Of a stretch of DNA of 64,000 nucleotides, positions 58,352 to 64,000 are shown piece by piece; positions within the stretch are counted from its first letter, which is position 1, and each line of letters begins with the position of its first letter. Below the pieces are notes generated by a model. That model did not search any database, was not told the DNA's origin, and worked only from the letters and a program-made list of their open reading frames with translations. The position numbers were made by a program, and so were the translations under genes. The DNA is from Amarobacter sp035326025 (GTDB lineage: Bacteria; Chloroflexota; Dehalococcoidia; Tepidiformales; Tepidiformaceae): NCBI GenBank assembly GCA_035326025.1, contig DAOKYT010000002.1, positions 37,610 through 101,609 on the forward strand. Reading direction: 5' to 3'.

Positions 58352-59797
58352 ATGCCCGCCGCTCCCCCCATGAATCGCCAATCGGCACCCGGCAATCGGC
58401 AATCGCCCGCCCCGGGCGTCGTCTCCGGCGTCCGTCCCGGCTCGCTGGCCGCCGAAGCCGGCATCGAGCCCGGCGATAGCATCCTCTCCGTCAACGGCCA
58501 CGTCCTCCGTGATGTCGTCGACCTCCAGTTCTACGCCGCCGAGGAGGAAATCGAGGTCCACATCCGCAAGGCCAACGGCCTCGACGACCTCGTCGTCTTC
58601 GAAAAGGACATCGATGAAGACCTCGGCCTCGAATTCGAACGCGCCACCTGGGACGACGTCATCCTCTGCAACAACAACTGCTTCTTCTGCTTCCTCAAGG
58701 GCCTTCCAAAGGGCATGCGCAAGACCCTCTACACCAAGGACGACGACTACCGCCTCTCCTTCCTCCACGGCAACTTCGTCACCCTCACGAACCTGAGCGA
58801 GGACGACTGGGCCCGCCTCGAGGAGCAGCGTCTCAGCCCGCTCAACGTCTCCGTCCACGCAACGGAACTCGGCCTCCGGCGCCACATGCTCTCGAACCCC
58901 ACCGCGCCCGACGTGCTCGACCAGCTCCGCCGCCTCGGCGCCCTTGGCATCCAGGCCCACACCCAGATCGTCCTCTGCCCCGGCGTGAACGATGGCGAAC
59001 ACCTCGCCCGCTCTATCCGTGACCTCGGCGAGCTCTACCCGGCCGTCCAGACCGTCTCCGTCGTGCCCGTTGGCGCCAGCCCGAAGCTTGAGGAGTGGGC
59101 CCTCAAGCGCGACGGCATCCCCCTCATCCGCCCCACCCCGCGGTATGCCCGCGAGGTCGTCGGCATCCTCGCGCCGTTCCAGAAGGAGTTCCGGCGCCGG
59201 TTTGGCGCCACCATCGTCCAGTGCAGCGATGAGTTTTATGTCACAGCCGGGGCCCCCATCCCCGGCGCCGCCGCCTACGACGGTTTCCCGCAGTATGAAA
59301 ACGGCATCGGCATGGTCCGCACCATGCTCCAGGACTGGACCACGACGAAGCGCCGCCTCCGCGCGCGGACGAAGCCCCTCCCGCTCGCCGGCCGCGGCGC
59401 CATCATCGGCACGGCCAACCTCATCGCGCCCGTCCTCGCCGGCGTGGCGGCGGAATTCTCCAGCCTCACTGGCGCCAGTGTTCGCGTGCAGGGCGTCACC
59501 AACACCGTCTTCGGCGAGCGCGTCAACGTCTCCGGCCTCGTCTGCGGCAAGGACTATGCCGAACAACTCGCCGGGCTCCCGGGAGACATCGTGATCCTTC
59601 CCCGCCCCAGCCTCGACTACTTCGGAGAGAAGTTCCTCGATTCCATGACCATCGGCGAAGCCGAGGCCGCTCTCGGCAGGCCGGTGGCCTTCGCCGCCTT
59701 CTGGTCCGATGTCCTGGACATCCTCGAACACGGCCCCCGCCGCCCGGGCCGCAACGAAGCCCCGAACGGTGCCTTCTGGTCCGAACGCCGCGAATAG
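58352..59797 (+). CDS. PDZ - radical-SAM-like - DUF512 iron-sulfur protein
   Basis: A 481-residue protein of the DUF512 family. After a variable N-terminus, a PDZ domain (about 25-95, PGSLAAEAGIEPGDSILSVNGH) is followed by a CX3CX2C cluster motif (ILCNNNCFFCFLKGLPKGMR, near 106) and FLHGNFVTLTNLSEDDW. The DUF512 domain (SDEFYVTAGAPIPG, then TNTVFGERVNVSGLVCGKDY) occupies the last 200 residues. Its role is unknown; it often neighbours the GTPase der in other genomes, but not here. The first 20 codons contain a copy of the 33-bp repeat (MNRQSAPGNRQS), so the N-terminus has been altered by it. It starts 2 bp after ispH. Confidence 0.93.
   Translation: MPAAPPMNRQSAPGNRQSPAPGVVSGVRPGSLAAEAGIEPGDSILSVNGHVLRDVVDLQFYAAEEEIEVHIRKANGLDDLVVFEKDIDEDLGLEFERATWDDVILCNNNCFFCFLKGLPKGMRKTLYTKDDDYRLSFLHGNFVTLTNLSEDDWARLEEQRLSPLNVSVHATELGLRRHMLSNPTAPDVLDQLRRLGALGIQAHTQIVLCPGVNDGEHLARSIRDLGELYPAVQTVSVVPVGASPKLEEWALKRDGIPLIRPTPRYAREVVGILAPFQKEFRRRFGATIVQCSDEFYVTAGAPIPGAAAYDGFPQYENGIGMVRTMLQDWTTTKRRLRARTKPLPLAGRGAIIGTANLIAPVLAGVAAEFSSLTGASVRVQGVTNTVFGERVNVSGLVCGKDYAEQLAGLPGDIVILPRPSLDYFGEKFLDSMTIGEAEAALGRPVAFAAFWSDVLDILEHGPRRPGRNEAPNGAFWSERRE
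58373..58405 (+). repeat. 33-bp bipartite repeat, copy B (inside a coding sequence)
   Basis: AATCGCCAATC, ten bases, AATCGGCAATCG. It falls in codons about 8-18 of the DUF512 gene and encodes NRQSAPGNRQS. Confidence 0.6.
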
Positions 59798-60048
59798 CCC
59801 GGCCCCTCGCGGCTCACCCCCGGACGATGGCGCGGGGGGCGAGGGCATCGAACGCGCCGTTGCCAATCGCCAGGATCCCCCGCCAGGGAAGGCGCCCAGG
59901 CGTGCCGCGGCATCCACGGCCCCTCGTACCAAAGTCATCGTGCCCTCCGAAATCGTGCTCCGGGCCCTGCCCCGGGGGATAAAGCCTGGCAGGACGTGAC
60001 AAATGTCGCAGCCCCCGGAGGATCCCGGCCCCCAACGTTGAAGCCGAG

Positions 60049-61383
60049 ATGACTCACCAATCTCCCGGCCTCGAAATACCCATCGTCGTCCGCGCCCCGC
60101 GCGTCCAGGCCCCCGCCCTCCCGCGCCACCCGTGGCTGTTCGCCATCTGGATGGCCGTGGGCTCCCTGGTGGCCGTGGTTGCCGGGCTCGTCCTCGGCCT
60201 GCTCGCCGCCACCGAAGCCAGCATCGGCGCATCCCGCTGGACCCAGAGTGTCCAGGGCCATGGCCGCCTCCAGGTCTTCGGATTCGTTGCCACCTTCGTG
60301 GTCGCCCTCGCCTTCGAGTTCCTGGTCCGCCTGAACGGCCGGCCTCCCTTCTCCGCCCGGGTCCGCCTTGGCGTGCCCGCCTCGCTCGGCGCGGGAGCCA
60401 TCCTTCTCGCGGCCGCCCAGGTCTGGCACGACAGCATCGGCCTGCTCGCCTACCCCGGCGCGCTCCTCCTCCTCGGGGGGTCCGCGGCCTTCGCCGTCCT
60501 CACCTGGCGCATCCCGCTTGCCCGGCCCATCCGCATCGACCCGCAGCCCTCCTTCATGCGCGCCGCGGCCGCCTGGCTCGCGGTCTCCGCGGGCCTGGCC
60601 CTCTGGGGCGCCGCCGGAGCTGAGTCCGGCGTCGTCCCGCTCGATATTTCCGCCGCCACGATCGAAGTCTTCCTCCGCGGCTTCGTCACCCTGGCCATCA
60701 TGGGTGTCGGCCTCCGCGCCTTCGCCGGCCACCTCGCCCTCAAGCCCCCTTCGGCCTCGCGCCAGCTCATCATCTACGCAGCGCTCAACGCCAGCATCGT
60801 CACCTGGGTGCTCGGCATCGGCCCCGGCGACCTTGCCGGCCGCACCTGGCTCCTCCGCATCGGCGATGCCGGGTTCGCCTTCGCGCTCGTGGCCTATGCC
60901 GGCTGGTTCGGCATCCTCGGCAGCCTCCGCAGGTTCCGCGGTGGCCCGCGCTATGCCCTCCTCGTCCCGCTCGCATGGACCGGCGCGATGGTCTATGCGG
61001 CCCTCCTGGTGGCCACCGCCATCCTCCCCGGCGGGCACGGCCTGGGCATCTACCAGGAAGGCGCCATCCGCCACACCTATCTCCTCGGCTTCATCGTCCC
61101 GCTGATGATCGCCATGGCTCACGTCGTCCTGGCGCGCTTCGCCCTGGGCTACGTTCCATGGGAAAACGCGCTCACCGGCGGGTTCTTCCTCGTGTTCGCC
61201 GCCTGGCCACTGCGCTCGCTTCCCTTCCTTTTCGAGGAGGCGCCCTCAACCCCGTCTCGCTGGCTCCTCGGCATCGCCGGACTCCTCGCCATGGCCGGGC
61301 TCCTCCTCGTCGCACTCGTATGCGGCCGCACCGCCCAGCTGGCGACTCGCCGCGCCCGCCACCTCGCCGCCCACACCCACTGA
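60049..61383 (+). CDS. NnrS-like polytopic heme/copper membrane protein
   Basis: A 444-residue protein with about 12 hydrophobic helices. HGRLQVFGFVATFVVALAFE near residue 78, FLRGFVTLAIMGVGLRAFAG near 205 and GAIRHTYLLGFIVPLMIAMA near 340 follow the NnrS family pattern, with His residues at helix starts. NnrS proteins contain heme and copper and are tied to nitric-oxide or nitrite metabolism in proteobacteria; that function is not shown for this branch. No denitrification gene is nearby, but two ferredoxins follow. The 250 bp before it, after the DUF512 gene, hold no recognised gene. Confidence 0.7.
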   Translation: MTHQSPGLEIPIVVRAPRVQAPALPRHPWLFAIWMAVGSLVAVVAGLVLGLLAATEASIGASRWTQSVQGHGRLQVFGFVATFVVALAFEFLVRLNGRPPFSARVRLGVPASLGAGAILLAAAQVWHDSIGLLAYPGALLLLGGSAAFAVLTWRIPLARPIRIDPQPSFMRAAAAWLAVSAGLALWGAAGAESGVVPLDISAATIEVFLRGFVTLAIMGVGLRAFAGHLALKPPSASRQLIIYAALNASIVTWVLGIGPGDLAGRTWLLRIGDAGFAFALVAYAGWFGILGSLRRFRGGPRYALLVPLAWTGAMVYAALLVATAILPGGHGLGIYQEGAIRHTYLLGFIVPLMIAMAHVVLARFALGYVPWENALTGGFFLVFAAWPLRSLPFLFEEAPSTPSRWLLGIAGLLAMAGLLLVALVCGRTAQLATRRARHLAAHTH

Positions 61384-61394
61384 CTCGCCCGGAT

Positions 61395-61427
61395 AATCGA
61401 CAATCAACCATCGGCAATCGACAATCG
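61395..61427 (+). repeat. 33-bp bipartite repeat, copy C
   Basis: AATCGACAATC, ten bases, AATCGACAATCG. It fills most of the gap between the NnrS-like gene and the ferredoxin GTG start at 61432. Confidence 0.6.
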
Positions 61428-61431
61428 TTTT

Positions 61432-61749
61432 GTGCCCCGCATTCGAGTGGAACCCATCGGCATCGAAGTCGAAGCCCCCGCCAATGAAACCGTCATGGAT
61501 GCCGTCGTCGCCAACGGCTACTTCTGGCCGGTCGGCTGCGCCAGGAACGGGGAGTGCACCAACTGCGCCATGGAGGTCCTCAGCGGCATCGGGCGGCTCT
61601 CCACCATGGGCCGCTACGAGCGCCAGAACCTCCTCCGCCAGCGCGGCCCCCGTTCCATCGAGGATCCCCGCCTCCGCCTCGCCTGCCAGGCGCGGGTGCT
61701 TGGCGATATCGTCGTGTATAAATCTGGCGTGCGCCCCGACACCCTCTAG
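61432..61749 (+). CDS. [2Fe-2S] ferredoxin
   Basis: A 105-residue beta-grasp ferredoxin. The cluster ligands are Cys36, Cys42, Cys45 (PVGCARNGECTNCAMEV) and Cys85 (RLACQARV). A basic, Arg-rich segment between them is unusual for plant-type ferredoxins. The start is GTG 61432, only 4 bp after the 33-bp repeat. It is followed after 10 bp by a second ferredoxin, with AGGAGG overlapping this gene's stop, so the pair is coupled. Confidence 0.88.
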   Translation: MPRIRVEPIGIEVEAPANETVMDAVVANGYFWPVGCARNGECTNCAMEVLSGIGRLSTMGRYERQNLLRQRGPRSIEDPRLRLACQARVLGDIVVYKSGVRPDTL

Positions 61750-61759
61750 GAGGACGTCC

Positions 61760-62002
61760 GTGCCTTACGTCATCACCGAACCATGCATCGGCGTGAAGGA
61801 TGCCTCCTGCGTCGATGTCTGCCCTGTCGATTGCATTCACTCCACTGGCGACGAGCCGCAGTACTACATCAATCCCGGCCAGTGCATCGACTGCGCCGCA
61901 TGCGAACTCGCCTGCCCTGTCACCGCCATCTACCACGAGGATGCGCTCCAGGGGGATGCGCGAAAGTTCATCGAGATCAACGCTAATTACTACAGACAGT
62001 AA
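61760..62002 (+). CDS. fdxA: FdxA-type ferredoxin (7Fe/8Fe)
   Basis: An 80-residue bacterial ferredoxin. The first cluster region is PCIGVKDASCVDVCPVDC (Cys9, Cys17, Cys21, Cys25) and the second is QCIDCAACELACPVTAIY (Cys42, Cys45, Cys48, Cys52). The spacing around the first cluster matches the 3Fe-4S/4Fe-4S FdxA type, and the YYINPGQCIDCAACE section is nearly universal in it. The start is GTG 61760 with AGGAGG at 61748-61753. It is a low-potential electron carrier; its partners are not identified. Confidence 0.93.
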   Translation: MPYVITEPCIGVKDASCVDVCPVDCIHSTGDEPQYYINPGQCIDCAACELACPVTAIYHEDALQGDARKFIEINANYYRQ

Positions 62003-62030
62003 CAACGGAGCGGATCCAGGGAGAATCGGT

Positions 62031-62954
62031 TTGGAACTCGCGCAACTCGAAGCCTTCATCCAGGTGGCTCGTCACCGGTCATTCAGCCGTGCCGCCGAGG
62101 CGCTGTTCCTGACGCAACCCTCGGTCACGGCCCGCATCCAATCCCTCGAACGAGAGATCGGCGAACGCCTCTTCGAACGCACCGGCCGCAGCGTCACCCT
62201 CACCGACGCCGGCCACGCGTTCATGCCCCACGCTCAGCGCGCCCTCACCGCCGTCCAGGAAGGCACCGACGCCATCGAGGCCGTCCGCCACGGCGATGTC
62301 GGCAGCATCCGCGTCGGCGCGTCATCTTCCATCGCCACCTACGTCCTCCCGCCCATCCTCAAGAAGTTCCGTGAGCAACGGCCCCGCGTCCACGTCTACC
62401 TCAGCACCGGCCAGACCGAGGACATCATCGAGGGCATGCTCACCGGCGAAACGCACCTCGCCGTCACCCGCTTCACCCAACACCCCGAAGTCGAATCCCT
62501 CCACCTCTTCAACGACGACCTGACCCTCGTCGTCGCCCCGAGCCACCCATTCGCCAAGAAGCGCGGCGTCACCATCGCCGAAGCTGGCCGCGAGCCCTTC
62601 CTCTTCTTCGAACGCGGCTCCAGCTACCACAGCCTCACCTATAGCATGTTCCTCCGCGCCGGCGTCGTCCCTGAATCCGTGATGGAACTCGACTCCATGG
62701 AGACCACCAAGCACATGGTCGAAGCCGGCCTCGGCGTCGCCATCCTCCCCGTCGTCTCCGTCGTGCGCGAGCGCGAAGGCGGCACTCTCGTCGCTGTCGA
62801 CCTCCGCGACATGGAACAGCCCGCCCAGCGCGAAATCGGTGTGCACGTGCCCCGCAACCGCGTCCTCTCGCGGCCAACCCGCGATTTCCTCCGCATCCTC
62901 ACCGCCGAATACGGCGTCGAAAACCCCTTCGACGCCCCGGCGCCCACCACCTAA
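62031..62954 (+). CDS. LysR-family transcriptional regulator
   Basis: A 307-residue regulator. The N-terminal winged HTH is complete (AQLEAFIQVARHRSFSRAAE, then LTQPSVTARIQSLEREIGER). The effector-binding domain follows, with IRVGASSSIATYVLPPILKK near residue 93 and HMVEAGLGVAILPV near 230. It follows fdxA by 28 bp on the same strand with a TTG start (62031) and AGGGAG upstream. It could be cotranscribed with the ferredoxins and control them, though LysR regulators more often act on divergent genes. The effector is unknown. Confidence 0.93.
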   Translation: MELAQLEAFIQVARHRSFSRAAEALFLTQPSVTARIQSLEREIGERLFERTGRSVTLTDAGHAFMPHAQRALTAVQEGTDAIEAVRHGDVGSIRVGASSSIATYVLPPILKKFREQRPRVHVYLSTGQTEDIIEGMLTGETHLAVTRFTQHPEVESLHLFNDDLTLVVAPSHPFAKKRGVTIAEAGREPFLFFERGSSYHSLTYSMFLRAGVVPESVMELDSMETTKHMVEAGLGVAILPVVSVVREREGGTLVAVDLRDMEQPAQREIGVHVPRNRVLSRPTRDFLRILTAEYGVENPFDAPAPTT

Positions 62955-63691
62955 CCGCCGATGCCCGGGAATGCCCGCAGGCTGTTCTCCCACAGCCGCC
63001 GGCGCGCCTCCTCGCCCGTCCAGCCGCGCAGGCGCCCCACCATCTCCCCGATGGCCACCACGTCGCGCGGCTCCGTCGTTCGCCCGCCAAGCGGGTAGCT
63101 ATCGGTCTCTGCCAGGATGCGCTCCGGGGGGTAGCCCCGGCAGATAGCCTGCAGCTCCGCGCGGCGCAACAAGGGCCTCCCGAACGAAAGGAAGTGCCCC
63201 CGCTCCGCGTGCCAGTCCGCCTGCTCGCGCCCCCCGGCGAAGTAGTGCCGGACCACCGTCAGCCCATCCAGCGCGTCCCCGTGCTCCATCAGCGCTTCCC
63301 ATGCGCCGGGGCCATCGATGTGCAGGACCAGCGGCAACCCCACTGCCCGCGCGAGTTCGCACTGGCCCCGGAACGCACCCGCCTGTACCGCCCATTCCGG
63401 CCCGGCCCCATCGAACCCGCACTCCCCGATCCCGACCACGCCGGGCGCCCCGGCCAGCTCCCCCGGCCCGGCGGCATCCCACTCCGAGGCGCGGAGCGGG
63501 TGGACGCCCGCCACCACCCCGGCAAGCCCCGCCGTGTTCAATGCCACGCGCGAGGACGCCACATCCACCCCCACCGCCACAACCAGCACCCCCGCCTCAC
63601 GCGCACGCTCCAACAACGCCACCCGTTCCACCGGCGAATACCGGTCCACGTGCGCGTGCGTGTCGACCCATCGCGGTTCCATGAGCGCCAT
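62951..63691 (-). CDS. TatD-family metal-dependent hydrolase
   Basis: A 246-residue TIM-barrel DNase/hydrolase. Metal ligands are His12 and His14 (DTHAHVD), the Glu of GIGECGFD, the His of LVLHIDGPG, a His in VVRHYFAG and the Asp of LAETDSYPL. Members are 3'-5' exonucleases or DNases, sometimes tRNA-related. ATG 63691 (MALMEPRW) is preferred; the frame extends to 63730. Its stop overlaps the end of the convergent LysR gene by 4 bp. Confidence 0.88.
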   Translation of the reverse strand: MALMEPRWVDTHAHVDRYSPVERVALLERAREAGVLVVAVGVDVASSRVALNTAGLAGVVAGVHPLRASEWDAAGPGELAGAPGVVGIGECGFDGAGPEWAVQAGAFRGQCELARAVGLPLVLHIDGPGAWEALMEHGDALDGLTVVRHYFAGGREQADWHAERGHFLSFGRPLLRRAELQAICRGYPPERILAETDSYPLGGRTTEPRDVVAIGEMVGRLRGWTGEEARRRLWENSLRAFPGIGG

Positions 63692-64000
63692 CGTGCCACC
63701 CCCGCGCAGGATCCCGCTCCATGGCCACACGAACCATCGGCGGCGCCCGGGCCGTGGGACGGATTCTCCCCTCCGGCCGGCGAGACCACCAGCGCCCTCG
63801 ACACTCCGTGCGCCTTCGCCAGCCTCCCCGTCATCGAAGGCGACCCCACGGCCAGCCGCGCCGGGCTCGCTTGCGGCGCCCTCACTATCGCCCCGCGCCG
63901 GGACGTGAGCGAAGCGGGCCGACTGGACGCTTGCCGGTTAACCCTTCCTATACCGCAACGCGTATTTCGTCGTTGACACCCTCACCTACGCGCGCCATCA
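63692..64000. other. Right-edge region without a recognised gene
   Basis: About 310 bp to the window end. GC-rich frames exist on both strands, but none shows a domain or a coherent start. The last 60 bp are less GC-rich (TATACC near 63950) and may contain a promoter for a gene beyond the edge. Confidence 0.4.

Overview
The window is high-GC bacterial DNA with no rRNA and one tRNA. Several features suggest a Chloroflexota-type heterotroph (Dehalococcoidia or Tepidiforma-like), though this is inference because no marker phylogeny can be run here. They are many acyl-CoA dehydrogenases, CoA transferases and short-chain dehydrogenases, a molybdenum hydroxylase operon, a PDZ/radical-SAM/DUF512 protein, a DUF1614 protein and a PabB-PabC fusion. 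The DNA is a draft assembly: a run of 100 N at 6448-6547 is flanked by two copies of the same 55 bp.

Left third (1-21 kb): a truncated DAHP synthase, a thioredoxin-TPR protein and the RNase P RNA all read leftward. They are followed by a FlgM-like orphan, a DEAD-box helicase, IF-1, an acyl-CoA dehydrogenase, the gap-damaged phosphotransferase, DNA polymerase I, a flavin oxidoreductase and a second acyl-CoA dehydrogenase. A leftward four-gene operon then encodes FAD, FeS and Mo subunits of a xanthine-dehydrogenase-family enzyme plus a MoaD-like protein. A DUF2207 membrane protein, a VOC protein, an atypical glycerophosphodiesterase and an MBL-fold hydrolase complete this part.

Middle (21-48 kb): a peptide-type ABC importer operon without ATPase genes is followed by about 600 bp with no convincing gene and a hypothetical protein. 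Then come a very large seven-PAS hybrid histidine kinase, a fused double class III CoA transferase, a secreted cell-wall-hydrolase-like protein, an SF2 helicase, and an SDR-SDR-YbaK operon. UppP, a methyltransferase-DinB-metallophosphoesterase operon, tRNA-Met(CAT), the PabB-PabC fusion, an MFS transporter, TypA and ClpP follow.

Right third (48-64 kb): DUF1614, a peroxiredoxin and a zinc alcohol dehydrogenase precede a small accessory patch (50.6-52.1 kb). That patch starts with a tmRNA-3'-end-like fragment and carries a LuxR-type regulator, a Tyr/Trp/Gly-rich short frame and a secreted protein. A PAP2 protein follows, then a dense rightward block: lamin-tail surface protein, rluB, cmk, plsC, ispH and the DUF512 protein. 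After it come an NnrS-like membrane protein, two ferredoxins, a LysR regulator and a TatD nuclease.

Two window-wide patterns stand out. At least nine genes have a TANNNT -10 box only 6-9 nt before the start codon, implying leaderless mRNAs. A 33-bp two-part repeat built on AATCGNCAAT occurs three times at gene borders, once inside the 5' end of a coding sequence.
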